Both the position numbers and the translations under genes were made by a program. A DNA stretch of 64,000 bases from Anaerostipes butyraticus (GTDB taxonomy: Bacteria; Bacillota; Clostridia; Lachnospirales; Lachnospiraceae), in assembly GCF_016586355.1 (NCBI RefSeq), contig NZ_BLYI01000024.1:1-64000 (forward strand). Reading direction: 5' to 3'. Of the stretch, positions 1 through 8,393 are shown in pieces. The notes beneath the pieces are model-generated. The model was given only the letters and a program-made list of their open reading frames with translations. It searched no databases and was not told where the DNA came from. Each line of letters opens with the position of its first letter. The stretch's first letter is position 1.

Positions 1-481
1 AGAGGAGGCAGTGGATATGGGGATTCCATTTGAGATCCCGGCCAAAAGTGTGGAGGACCATGATATATCCGGGAGTGAAATTTTTGGTCTGATTGAGCTT
101 GAAAAACATACGGGAGATGACACTGGAAACAGAATGGAAGAGACAGTTCAGGAGAGAGCGGTCCTGGAGGAAAAAGGCACGGAGATCTTCATCAATGGTA
201 AAGACGCAATGACGATGGTGGACATTGATGAGCTTAAAAAGCATAGAGGTGGAGCGTTCCATGGCGTATTTATTTCCGCAGGTAGGACAGAAACGGCTGC
301 GACAACGGAAAGGGACAAATTTCAACTTGCCGCAGTGGGGACAGCCGTACATGGCACCGCCAAAGGAAGGATCGCCGCAGTTTAACATCTTGTCGATATT
401 ATCCATCTCAGTCTTTCTGGGATGGAGGGTATATTTGATTTCTTCATAATGGTGTGTAAAGATTTTTTGTAAGATATTCAT
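1..481 (-). CDS. IS91-family transposase, 5' part only
   Basis: The reverse strand is open from an ATG at 481 to the window edge, 160 codons without a stop, so the 3' part lies outside. The product starts MNILQKIFTHHYEEIKY. It has a Cys cluster typical of the IS91 zinc-binding domain (CGDPSFGGAMYGCPHCGK near residues 35-52, then RCRSRFCPTCG near 60-70). It continues into the start of the HUH/Y2 rolling-circle transposase domain, ending with HTFGRDLKWNPHIHCLL, where the HxH pair is the expected metal-binding motif. IS91 elements move by rolling-circle transposition. I see no clear ribosome site before the ATG, so expression is uncertain. The frames open on the opposite strand here are shadows. 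Confidence 0.85.
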   Translation of the reverse strand, partial: MNILQKIFTHHYEEIKYTLHPRKTEMDNIDKMLNCGDPSFGGAMYGCPHCGKLKFVPFRCRSRFCPTCGNKYAMERSTSMLFKLINVHHRHCVFTIDEDLRAFFLQDRSLLNCLFHSVSSVISRMFFKLNQTKNFTPGYIMVLHTFGRDLKWNPHIHCLL

Positions 482-516
482 AAGACTATTATGCAGGAAA
501 GAGTAAGAAAAGAAAA

Positions 517-574
517 CCCCTAACCCCTCATGATTGAGGGGCAGGGGGAGCTGAATAGGCGAAGCCTATTTTTT
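517..574. other. Two tandem hairpins beside the transposase start; possible IS end or terminator
   Basis: The first hairpin has arms CCCCT (517-521) and CCCCTCA (524-530) pairing with TGAGGGG (535-541) and AGGGG (543-547) around a TGAT loop. The second is AATAGGC (554-560), GAA loop, GCCTATT (564-570), followed by a T run. On the plus strand the second has the form of an intrinsic terminator. Being between the transposase start and the XRE operon, the pair could also be the terminal (terIS-like) structure of the IS91 element. The element boundary must lie between 482 and about 604. Confidence 0.55.
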
Positions 575-603
575 ATTTCATATGTAAACTGTAGTAGAAA
601 AAC

Positions 604-644
604 TTGTCTAATCTTTTGTCTAATATTGAAATTATTATTAAAAT
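604..644 (+). promoter_or_regulatory. Promoter-like motif of the XRE/FHA locus (copy 1)
   Basis: Two TTGTC boxes 12 nt apart (604-608 and 616-620) lead into AATATTGAAAT. TTGTCT at 616-621 with TAAAAT at 639-644 gives a sigma-A type promoter with a 17-bp spacer. Positions 604-638 match 16557-16591 at 29 of 35 bases. The shared part may include an operator for the XRE regulators encoded just downstream (inference). Confidence 0.55.
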
Positions 645-686
645 TTAAGAAAATTTATACAAAAGAAAGGGGATGTAAAAGAGAGG

Positions 687-2180
687 ATGACAGGTTTAGC
701 AGAAAAATTGAAGCAGTATATGAAGAAAAATAATATCACAGTGTTTGACGTATCACAGGCTACGAACATCAGTGTGATGGAACTCTATAAAATCTGCCAG
801 GGTGAATGCTTTCCGGAGAACAGGGAAATCGTGGAGATCATAGCAAACGCTTTGGGAATGTCGCCGTTTGATAAGAAACAGCTGATGGAGAGTTATGACA
901 TCGGTTTCGATGGAGAAGCTAATTATTATGAAAAGAAATGTATCATCGATTTTTTGCAGCGGCTTGTTTTACGGGATCAGGATTCTATGTCACGGGGTGT
1001 GAAAGATGATTTAGAGGGGGAATCAGCCACAGAGTCAAAAGAGGTCATATATGGAAGGCAGAATATTGATAAATTCATACAGATTCTGCTGGAAAAACAA
1101 AAGAAAGAAGAAACAGAGATCTATCTGCTCTGCCAGCCGGAGTACGAATACCCATATCAGATTCTGTCTCTTTACAGCGATACGCTGAATTTGAAAATTT
1201 CTCATATTATATGTCTGCAGGGCGGACAGAGTTATGAGGCAAAAAAATACAATCTGGATTGTCTGCTCAAAATGCAGCCTTTGATCATGAGCAGTTCAGA
1301 TTATCAGGTTTACTATTATTATGATAAACAGGAATCCCATTTTCATAATCTGAATGTGTTCCCGTATATGGTAATGATCGGAGATCATATCCTTCAGATG
1401 TCAGAAAATTATCAGTGTGCCGTCCATGACTGGGGGAGCGAGGCCCGGGAGTTTTTTATGAATATTATCCGCGGCTATATGAAAGAAGTAACGCCGATGT
1501 TTGTGATGAAACCGGGGATTAATGATATCATTAATACATACAGCAAAGCAATTGACGAAAAAATCTGCGGAGTGGTGCCGGTTAAGAAGCATTTGATCTT
1601 TTCATCGATGCTGGGATCTGTGGCGACTCCTTTTGACGTATCCATGGATTATTTTAATGTGGAAGGAGAAATGGGCAAGCTGTCAAGAGCATTTCTTCGA
1701 AGAAATAAGGAACTGGAAAATGAAATGCTTCGGACAACTACGGAATACAAAGGATTTTTCAAAGAATCCTGGGTACGGGAATACATGGAAACCGGTTATC
1801 TGGCAGATCCATATTATAAATACTGCAATAAAATTCCTCTGGAATCCCGTCTGAAGGTTATCGAGACAGCAATCCAGCAGATTCAAGAAGGAAAGATCAT
1901 GCACTATATGCTGAAACCAGATGCTCTTGTGATGCCGGATGATCTGTACATCAGCTGTTTTGATAATGTTCAGGTGTCTCTGCTTTTTCGGAAGAATAAT
2001 CATGAGTGGTGTTTCTTTGTATTATATGAGAGAAGTGTAACCGATGCATTCTTTCATTTTATAGATGCCCTGGATCATTCTTCCATGGTATATGAGACGG
2101 AAGAAACACTGTGGAGACTGCAGGAAATAGTAAAAGAATATAAAAGCGCTGACAGTAAAAAAGAGGATGAAGAGAGATGA
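687..2180 (+). CDS. XRE-family regulator with large C-terminal domain (paralog 1)
   Basis: This is a 497-aa protein. Residues about 5-60 form an XRE helix-turn-helix (FDVSQATNISVMELYKICQG). The remainder is unrecognised but clearly shared with the next gene: both have a YYYYDxxxSHFxNLN segment followed by GDxxxQ near residues 210-240, and a YGRQN/YGKKN segment just after the HTH linker. The start is ATG 687 after GAAAGGGG. It is the first gene of the FHA locus and overlaps the second regulator by ATGA, so the two are translationally coupled. Role inferred: transcriptional control of this locus, with the long domain sensing an unknown signal. Confidence 0.8.
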   Translation: MTGLAEKLKQYMKKNNITVFDVSQATNISVMELYKICQGECFPENREIVEIIANALGMSPFDKKQLMESYDIGFDGEANYYEKKCIIDFLQRLVLRDQDSMSRGVKDDLEGESATESKEVIYGRQNIDKFIQILLEKQKKEETEIYLLCQPEYEYPYQILSLYSDTLNLKISHIICLQGGQSYEAKKYNLDCLLKMQPLIMSSSDYQVYYYYDKQESHFHNLNVFPYMVMIGDHILQMSENYQCAVHDWGSEAREFFMNIIRGYMKEVTPMFVMKPGINDIINTYSKAIDEKICGVVPVKKHLIFSSMLGSVATPFDVSMDYFNVEGEMGKLSRAFLRRNKELENEMLRTTTEYKGFFKESWVREYMETGYLADPYYKYCNKIPLESRLKVIETAIQQIQEGKIMHYMLKPDALVMPDDLYISCFDNVQVSLLFRKNNHEWCFFVLYERSVTDAFFHFIDALDHSSMVYETEETLWRLQEIVKEYKSADSKKEDEER

Positions 2181-3430
2181 GTATTTTTTCAGATAAATTA
2201 AAAGAATATATGAAACAGAAAAACGAGAAAGTATATAGTCTGTCTCAAATGTGCGATATTTCCAGAGCAAATATGTATAAGATCGTACAGGGAACCAGAC
2301 ATCCGGCAAACGTGGAGATGGTATACCGCATCGCTGATGCCCTGGGACTTTCGCCTTATGAAAAGAGAGGACTGATTGAATCTTATCAGATTACAATGAT
2401 CGGAAAAGATATTTATGAGGAGCGCAGCTATATTGTTCATCTGATCAGCAGTCTGAAAAAACATAGAAATCTTCCGGTGGAATGGGGACAGTCAAAGGAA
2501 AATCCGGAAACACAGGGGAAAAAGAAATTTTTGTATGGAAAAAAGAATGTCAATGGAGAAATACGAAAGATCATAAAGCGGGAAGCTCAGAAAGAATCCG
2601 GGAAAATATGTGTGATCGGACAGCCGGATTATGCGTTTATCCAGCAGATGCTGATTTCCTATTGCGAGAATAAGAATGTGGAGATCCAGCATATCATTTG
2701 CATGGAGAGCAGAGAAAATGGAGAGAGAAACACCTATAATCTGAGTAATTTTACCCACATTTCACCATTTCTTATATCGGAATGTAAGTACAAGGCCTAT
2801 TATTACTATGATAATGTCCAGTCTCATTTTTATAATTTGAATCTTCTTCCCTGTGTGATCGTGGCAGGAGACGAAGTGATTCAGGGAACGTCTGACTATG
2901 AGTATGCAATTTATGACTGCAGCAGGGAGAGAGTAAACGTATTTCACAAAATGTTCCAGGATTTTCTAAAAAGGACAAGTAAGATTTTTCGAATCAGTCA
3001 GAACCTGGAAGAAGCAGGCCGGTGGATCAGCATGCATAAAATTGACGCAGTGCTCAGCTGCGATTATGCCGGATATCTGTTTATGGAAAAATGGAAAGGA
3101 AAGACTGCAAAAAATTTAAAAATTTTCATTTCTGAGGAAGAGACAAAAGACGCGTCTTTTAATAAATGGAAGATTGAAGAAGAGAAAAGGGACTCATGGA
3201 GGGATTCCCTGCTGGAGAAGAAAGGAAAGAGCTGCAAGATTCATTCTGAATTATTTCCTGTTCCGGAAAATTTTCTTATGCTGACGGAAACCGGCGGAAA
3301 TATACTGCTTATTTTTGAAAAAGAAAATCAGAACTGGGGGGTTCTGGAGATTTATGAGACGAGTATAAAAAAATCCATGTATCAATTTTTAGAAAATCTG
3401 GATAAAAGTTTGCTTGCAGAACACTTGTGA
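2177..3430 (+). CDS. XRE-family regulator with large C-terminal domain (paralog 2)
   Basis: This is a 417-aa paralog of the preceding gene. It has an N-terminal HTH (YSLSQMCDISRANMYKIVQG, about 20-40), the conserved linker ending GLSPYEKRGLIESY, and the shared YYYYDNVQSHFYNLN block near residue 210. The C-terminal third differs and is shorter. The start codon overlaps the stop of paralog 1 (ATGA, 2177-2180). Tandem, coupled paralogs suggest heteromer formation or mutual control (inference). No known ligand-binding family was recognised in the C-terminal part. Confidence 0.8.
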   Translation: MSIFSDKLKEYMKQKNEKVYSLSQMCDISRANMYKIVQGTRHPANVEMVYRIADALGLSPYEKRGLIESYQITMIGKDIYEERSYIVHLISSLKKHRNLPVEWGQSKENPETQGKKKFLYGKKNVNGEIRKIIKREAQKESGKICVIGQPDYAFIQQMLISYCENKNVEIQHIICMESRENGERNTYNLSNFTHISPFLISECKYKAYYYYDNVQSHFYNLNLLPCVIVAGDEVIQGTSDYEYAIYDCSRERVNVFHKMFQDFLKRTSKIFRISQNLEEAGRWISMHKIDAVLSCDYAGYLFMEKWKGKTAKNLKIFISEEETKDASFNKWKIEEEKRDSWRDSLLEKKGKSCKIHSELFPVPENFLMLTETGGNILLIFEKENQNWGVLEIYETSIKKSMYQFLENLDKSLLAEHL

Positions 3431-3468
3431 TTTAGAATAGAGAAAAGGGATAAAAAAGGAGGAAATGG

Positions 3469-3879
3469 ATGGCGCTGGTTGAATGTGAACGAGGCCACGT
3501 GTATGATGATGAAAAATTTCCTGTATGCCCTTACTGTATGAATTCACGAAAACAAAAGGGCATTTACATATCAGTGGCAAAGAAAGAAAAAAAGCGAAGA
3601 TTCTATATCGCAGGATGGCTGGTAGCGACAGAAGGCAGAGAGAAAGGAAAGGATTTTCAGATCTATGCCGGAAAGAACAAGATTAACCGGGAAATATGTA
3701 TCATATATGATCCGAAAGGAAACCGGTTTTATCTGGCGCCGGAGGCAGGGGAGATTGTTTGCCTAAATGGGGAGCTGCAGATGGATGCAGCGGAGATCCG
3801 GACAGGGGATCAGATTTCCTGTGGGGAGAATGAATATGAGTTTGTAGCTTTTTGCAGAGGGAATCGAGTATGGAAATGA
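3469..3879 (+). CDS. Zinc-ribbon protein with degenerate FHA-like domain
   Basis: This is a 136-aa protein. The N-terminal motif CxxGHxYDxxKFxxCPxC (residues 6-23) is shared with the gene at 7650, so both probably bind zinc with the same fold. The segment from about 43 (AGWLVATEGREKGKDFQIYAGKN) parallels the FHA start of the 7650 product (VGWLVCIKGEMYGQSFPLHAGKN), but the usual GR, SxxH and NG phosphothreonine-binding residues are missing or changed. It may be a scaffold that no longer binds phosphopeptide. ATG 3469 follows AAAGGAGG; an earlier ATG at 3465 is out of frame. Its end overlaps the next gene. Confidence 0.7.
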   Translation: MALVECERGHVYDDEKFPVCPYCMNSRKQKGIYISVAKKEKKRRFYIAGWLVATEGREKGKDFQIYAGKNKINREICIIYDPKGNRFYLAPEAGEIVCLNGELQMDAAEIRTGDQISCGENEYEFVAFCRGNRVWK

Positions 3880-5597
3880 GATGGAGAAACAGGCTGGCGG
3901 TATGTTTCCTGATACTGGCAGTGGGAATTTTCATGGTGCCTGTTTATGGAGCGGATATAGTAGTAATTGAACAGGCAAAAGTGAATATGCCGAAAATCCG
4001 TTTATATGTGCATGATACGGAAAATAAAATGTTATCAAAAGATGATGTGGAAGCCTATCTGGGACAGGAACTTCTTGAGACTGAAAAAGTAAGCCGGTTT
4101 GATAAAGACCGGGAGGGGAGCCGGTACGTTTTTCTGATGGATATATCCTCATCGGTTCCTTCCGGCACTTTTGAGCAGATGAAAAAGGAACTAAAATCTT
4201 TTCAGAGGAAAATGGGAAAGGGAGACCGATGGACGCTGATGACATTTGGAGAGAAAGTGACAACTGTGTTTCAGGATCAGAAGGCATCGGATCAGGTTTC
4301 AGATAAGATTGACCGCCTGAAAGGGAAGGATGACAGAACCTTGTTATTTGAAGCGCTGAAACAGGCGGCGCAGGATATCGATGCAGATTCCGGGCAGAGA
4401 AATATTTTTGTTGTGCTGACAGATGGAGAAGATTTTTCCGGAGGAGAGGCAAGCAAAGCGGAAGCGCTGGATGTGCTGGAGAAAAAATCAGTTTCTTTGT
4501 ATGCACAGGGAATTGAAAACGGTGACGCTAAAAACAGGGCTAATCGAAAAGCGCTGGGAGAATTTGCCAGGGAGACAGGAGGGGAATACAGAGATTTTCC
4601 TTCGCTGGAGGATCTGAAAGATTACCTGGATGAATTCCAGATCGTGGAGCTTGCAGGAAGCAGCAATAAGATCACGTTTCAGAAAGAAACTCTGTCTGTG
4701 AACTTTAAACAGGAAAAGAAGCAGGTACAGAAAGAAGTGTATCTGACCCGGTATCAGAAAGCCGGAGAGAAAGCGAAAATTTCAAAAGCGGAAAAGACCG
4801 GAGACAAAGAGATCCGGATATATTATAATCAGAGTATGACGGGAGCGGATGAGCCGGATCATTTTCGGATTTTATATCAGGGAAAACATCCGGCAGAAGT
4901 TCTGAAAGCAAAATATGCGGAAAAAGATGGAGATTACTATTCCACACTGCAGATGAAGGACAGCATCTATCAGGGAGAGTATACGATAGACTGCAGTGAT
5001 GTTGTCAGTGATTCCATGGAAAAGACGGAACCGGAAGAATTAACAGTCAGACTGAAAGGGAAAAATTATGTTGTCCATCATTACGGACCGATATTTCTTC
5101 TGGCAGCGGTTCTGACTGGAGGCGGTGTTTTCGCAGTCTTCCGGACTCGAAAGAAGAAAAGAGAAGAACCGGAGACGGCAGAAGAAAAACCGCGGGAACC
5201 GGAGAATCTGGAAGCAGTACAGGAAGAAACAACAAAGCCGGGAGGAAACAAGGTTGCGGTCAGGGAACATCTGGAAGCAGGACATCATCCGGAAATTATG
5301 CTCAAAGTGTACGCGGATGACAGGATCGCGGCCAGAATATCGGCAGAAATTGACAGCAGTCTGATGGTTGGACGCAACCAGAATTCGGATCTCTATTTTG
5401 ATGATCCGACCATGTCACGACAGCAGTTTGTGCTGTTTGAGAAAGGGGAAGAGATATGGATCCGGAACCTGTCAAAAACCAATCCGACACAATGCAATGG
5501 CAGAATCATAGAAGGGGAGATACCTCTCAGAAATGGTGATGTCCTCTGTGCAGGAAGCACCATAATAAAATGTGAAATGAAGGAGAGAACAGTATGA
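3870..5597 (+). CDS. VWA domain protein with signal peptide, TM segment and cytoplasmic FHA domain
   Basis: This is a 575-aa protein from ATG 3870, chosen over an upstream in-frame TTG because AGAGGG precedes it at good distance. Residues 1-28 are a signal/anchor (LAVCFLILAVGIFMVPVYGA). A von Willebrand A domain covers about 86-265 with an intact MIDAS start, DISSS at 91-95, and VLTDGEDFSG later. A TM helix (FLLAAVLTGGGVFAVF, about 410-428) is followed by a basic stop-transfer stretch and an acidic linker. The C-terminal 100 residues are an FHA domain (MVGRNQNSDLYFDD, MSRQQF, CNGR). Topology: VWA outside, FHA inside, which would link an extracellular contact to the kinase encoded next. Confidence 0.85.
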   Translation: MEMRWRNRLAVCFLILAVGIFMVPVYGADIVVIEQAKVNMPKIRLYVHDTENKMLSKDDVEAYLGQELLETEKVSRFDKDREGSRYVFLMDISSSVPSGTFEQMKKELKSFQRKMGKGDRWTLMTFGEKVTTVFQDQKASDQVSDKIDRLKGKDDRTLLFEALKQAAQDIDADSGQRNIFVVLTDGEDFSGGEASKAEALDVLEKKSVSLYAQGIENGDAKNRANRKALGEFARETGGEYRDFPSLEDLKDYLDEFQIVELAGSSNKITFQKETLSVNFKQEKKQVQKEVYLTRYQKAGEKAKISKAEKTGDKEIRIYYNQSMTGADEPDHFRILYQGKHPAEVLKAKYAEKDGDYYSTLQMKDSIYQGEYTIDCSDVVSDSMEKTEPEELTVRLKGKNYVVHHYGPIFLLAAVLTGGGVFAVFRTRKKKREEPETAEEKPREPENLEAVQEETTKPGGNKVAVREHLEAGHHPEIMLKVYADDRIAARISAEIDSSLMVGRNQNSDLYFDDPTMSRQQFVLFEKGEEIWIRNLSKTNPTQCNGRIIEGEIPLRNGDVLCAGSTIIKCEMKERTV

Positions 5598-6820
5598 GTG
5601 CCAGTGAAATTAATGCACTTCCAAACGGAATAAAACTCCAGAATCGTTATGTGCTTGAGAGAAAGCTGGGCGCCGGAGGATTCGGGATTACATATCAGGC
5701 ATATGATATTCTGAATAAAATCGAATGCGCGATCAAAGAATATGCGCCAAGGGGACTGGTCGTCAGAGATACGGACGGCATTGCGATCCGAACAACAGAC
5801 AGCCGGTACGAAAAAGACTTTCGCATCGGCAAAATGGGATTTCTGGAAGAGGCGAAAATGCTTCAGAGGTTAAACTACATACCGGAAGTAGTGTGTATCA
5901 CAGATTACTTTTTTGGAAACGGAACAGTTTACTTTGTTATGGAATACCTGGACGGTCAGGATCTTTCCCACAGAGTCCGGCAGATGGGAGGCAGGATTCC
6001 GGTGGATGAGGCCAACCGGATTATTTATAAGATCGGGGATGCGCTTTCCATTGTTCACAAAGAGGCTCATATTTTCCATCGGGATATCAGCCCCGGCAAT
6101 ATCATTTTATTAAAAGACGGGAAAATCAAGCTGATTGATTTTGGAAATGCCAAAAGTATGGGAGATGAACATGTCAATGACGGGCCGATCGTATATAAAC
6201 CGGGATTTTCGCCGCCGGAACAGTACAGCAGGACAGGGAGACAGGGCGCGTTTACGGATGTTTACGCTCTTGCCAGTACGTATTATTACATTGTGTCCGG
6301 AAGGAGAATTCCTGACGCGATGGACCGGATGGCAGGAGAAACTTATGTAAAATTAAAAAATCTGAATCTTGGCGTTAATACGAAGATTTCCAATGTGATC
6401 GATATGGCGCTGGAACTGGATGAAGGGAAACGTCTGAGGACAGTCAGGGAACTGATTTCTGCCTTTTACGAAAAAGAAATCACGGTTGCCAAGAACAAAT
6501 ATCCTTATCTGGAAGTGATGCAGGGAGAAAACAAAGGCGAGATCTGGCGAATTCCTCCGAATTATAAAGTAAAGCTTGGCAGGTCTTCCAGGGAATCCAA
6601 CATTGTGGCAGATCATGCTCCGGCAATCAGCAAGCTGCACTGTGAGATTTACTATGACGGAGTGCAGAATCAGTTTCGTATCGTAGATTACTCTACAAAT
6701 GGAACCTTTTTAAATGGAATCAGAATTGGAAGAAATCAGATGCAGATTGCCTACCCGGGACAGATGTTTCAGATGGGAAAGAATATCTGCACCATTAAAG
6801 TGGGGGTAATATATGAGTAA
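5594..6820 (+). CDS. Serine/threonine protein kinase with C-terminal FHA domain
   Basis: This is a 408-aa Hanks-type kinase. It shows a glycine loop (LGAGGFGITY, 25-34), the ATP lysine in CAIKEY (K48), a catalytic loop HRDISPGNI near 161, and DFGNAKS near 182 followed by PPEQYS and FTDVYAL. There is no TM helix or PASTA repeat, unlike the usual Firmicute PrkC. Residues about 308-405 form an FHA domain (KLGRSSRESN, ISKLHCEI, TNGTFLNG) with all the expected phosphothreonine-binding positions. It overlaps the previous gene by ATGA and the phosphatase by 8 nt. Probable role: phosphorylating threonines that recruit the FHA proteins of this locus. Confidence 0.92.
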   Translation: MSASEINALPNGIKLQNRYVLERKLGAGGFGITYQAYDILNKIECAIKEYAPRGLVVRDTDGIAIRTTDSRYEKDFRIGKMGFLEEAKMLQRLNYIPEVVCITDYFFGNGTVYFVMEYLDGQDLSHRVRQMGGRIPVDEANRIIYKIGDALSIVHKEAHIFHRDISPGNIILLKDGKIKLIDFGNAKSMGDEHVNDGPIVYKPGFSPPEQYSRTGRQGAFTDVYALASTYYYIVSGRRIPDAMDRMAGETYVKLKNLNLGVNTKISNVIDMALELDEGKRLRTVRELISAFYEKEITVAKNKYPYLEVMQGENKGEIWRIPPNYKVKLGRSSRESNIVADHAPAISKLHCEIYYDGVQNQFRIVDYSTNGTFLNGIRIGRNQMQIAYPGQMFQMGKNICTIKVGVIYE

Positions 6821-7628
6821 GTATATGAATCAGGGCGACATTCCTACGGTACAGATTTATAATTCAGATGTAAAAGAATATAAGATCCGGACCTCACTGG
6901 ACAGCATTCTGGGGACCAGGAAAAATCAGCAGGATTCTGCGTTTGTTCAGTCGGAGAAAAACCTCACGGTGGGAATTGTATGTGACGGCATGGGTGGATT
7001 AAACGCCGGCGAGGTTGCCAGCCAGATGGCGGTGACACAGTTTATCGAAGATTTTTACCGGGCAGAGGTAAAGGATATTCCGCTGTTTATGGAGCAGGAA
7101 ATCGTGAAGATCGACCAGAATGTATTTGACGCCCGGGATGAACATCATGAAAAACTGGGCGCGGGTACGACATTGGTAGCAGTGATCATTTACAAAGATC
7201 AGATGTACTGCGCGTCCGTAGGCGACAGCAGGATTTATCTGATCCGCAATTCGAAGATCCATGCGCTGAACCGGCTGCATAATTACCGGGAACAGCTGGA
7301 CCGGATGCTGCGTCAGGATATGATCACAGAAGCGGAATACAAAAAGGAAGAACCTAAGGCGGAAGCGCTGACCAGCTTTGTAGGGATGGGAAATCTTCTG
7401 ATCCTGGATGTAACGAAGCAGCCGATGCAGCTGAAAGATGGGGATGTGATTCTTTTGTGCAGCGATGGGCTGTATAAGACACTGAGCGAAGAACAGATGC
7501 GGGCTGTTGTGGAAAATCACAATATTCCGTGGAATTTAAAAGCCAGGGCCCTGACCAGAAAGGCAGAGGAAGAAACCATATCAAAGCAGGATAACACAAC
7601 CGTTGTGTTGATCAAATATAATGAATGA
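6813..7628 (+). CDS. PP2C-family serine/threonine phosphatase
   Basis: This is a 271-aa soluble phosphatase. PPM-type metal-binding motifs are visible in order: RKNQQDS, VCDGMGGLNAG, GTTLVAVI, SVGDSRIYLI, LLCSDGLYKTL and KQDNTTVVLI. The asparates expected to hold the two metal ions are present. It probably reverses the neighbouring kinase. The start overlaps the kinase end by 8 nt, which implies balanced co-translation. No extra sensory domain is seen, so specificity must come from partners. Confidence 0.92.
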   Translation: MSKYMNQGDIPTVQIYNSDVKEYKIRTSLDSILGTRKNQQDSAFVQSEKNLTVGIVCDGMGGLNAGEVASQMAVTQFIEDFYRAEVKDIPLFMEQEIVKIDQNVFDARDEHHEKLGAGTTLVAVIIYKDQMYCASVGDSRIYLIRNSKIHALNRLHNYREQLDRMLRQDMITEAEYKKEEPKAEALTSFVGMGNLLILDVTKQPMQLKDGDVILLCSDGLYKTLSEEQMRAVVENHNIPWNLKARALTRKAEEETISKQDNTTVVLIKYNE

Positions 7629-7649
7629 TGAGATTTGGAGGATGAGAAG

Positions 7650-8393
7650 ATGAAATTAAAGAGATGTGAAAACGGACATTTTTACGATCAGGACAAATTT
7701 GCTGCCTGCCCTCACTGCGCAGCCATTGAGGAAGAGATGGATAACGAGACACAGACTTTAGACGAGCAGACCATGTCTATCTATGAAAATCCGCCGGAAG
7801 ACATGGGAAGCGCCCGGACAGATGACGAGGAGTCTGTGACTATCCCTGCAGACTCTGCAGATGTTCACAGAGTGGAAATTCCGGAACCTGAACCGTATCG
7901 GACGGAAACGCAGATGACAGAGCCGGAGACAAGAGGAACTGTTCAGGAAAGAGCGTTCAGAAACATTCAGCCGGAACCGGATTATGATGATGATCCGGTT
8001 ACCGTGGGACTTTTTGGAGATCCTCATGAACCTCGTCCTGTTGTAGGCTGGCTGGTGTGCATCAAAGGCGAAATGTACGGACAGTCCTTCCCTCTCCATG
8101 CCGGAAAGAATTTCGTTGGCCGCGGCGCGAACATGGATGTAGTCATCCGGGGAGACCGGAGTGTGTCCAGAGACAAGCATGCCATCATTATTTATGAACC
8201 ACGCAGGAGAGAATTTATTGCTCAGGCAGGGGAGTCCAGAGAATTATTTTATCTTAACGATGAAGTTGTACTCAGCATGGACAAATTAAAGAATCATGAT
8301 GTGCTGACCATTGGAAGAACAGACCTTATGTTTGTTCCGCTCTGCGGAGAAGATTTCAGCTGGGAAGACATTGGGAAGAAGGGAGAAGAATGA
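7650..8393 (+). CDS. Zinc-ribbon and FHA domain protein
   Basis: This is a 247-aa protein. ATG 7650 is preferred over the in-frame TTG at 7635 because GGAGG (7637-7641) lies 8 nt before it. The N-terminus carries the CxxGHxYDxxKFxxCPxC motif shared with the 3469 gene. It is followed by an acidic, Thr/Ser-rich linker (about 30-125) with several TxT and TxxE sites that could be kinase targets. The FHA domain occupies about 130-235 (FVGRGANMDV, VSRDKHAIII, LNDEV). A phospho-acceptor linker plus FHA in one protein suggests switchable self-association or docking (inference). Confidence 0.85.
   Translation: MKLKRCENGHFYDQDKFAACPHCAAIEEEMDNETQTLDEQTMSIYENPPEDMGSARTDDEESVTIPADSADVHRVEIPEPEPYRTETQMTEPETRGTVQERAFRNIQPEPDYDDDPVTVGLFGDPHEPRPVVGWLVCIKGEMYGQSFPLHAGKNFVGRGANMDVVIRGDRSVSRDKHAIIIYEPRRREFIAQAGESRELFYLNDEVVLSMDKLKNHDVLTIGRTDLMFVPLCGEDFSWEDIGKKGEE

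Noticed and set aside
11-449. Two forward open frames at the left edge
   Set aside because: They are the complement of the IS91 transposase frame, which has clear zinc-finger and HxH motifs.
530-733. Forward open frame of 67 codons before the first XRE gene
   Set aside because: It runs through the hairpins and the promoter motif and overlaps the XRE start in another frame; no ribosome site.
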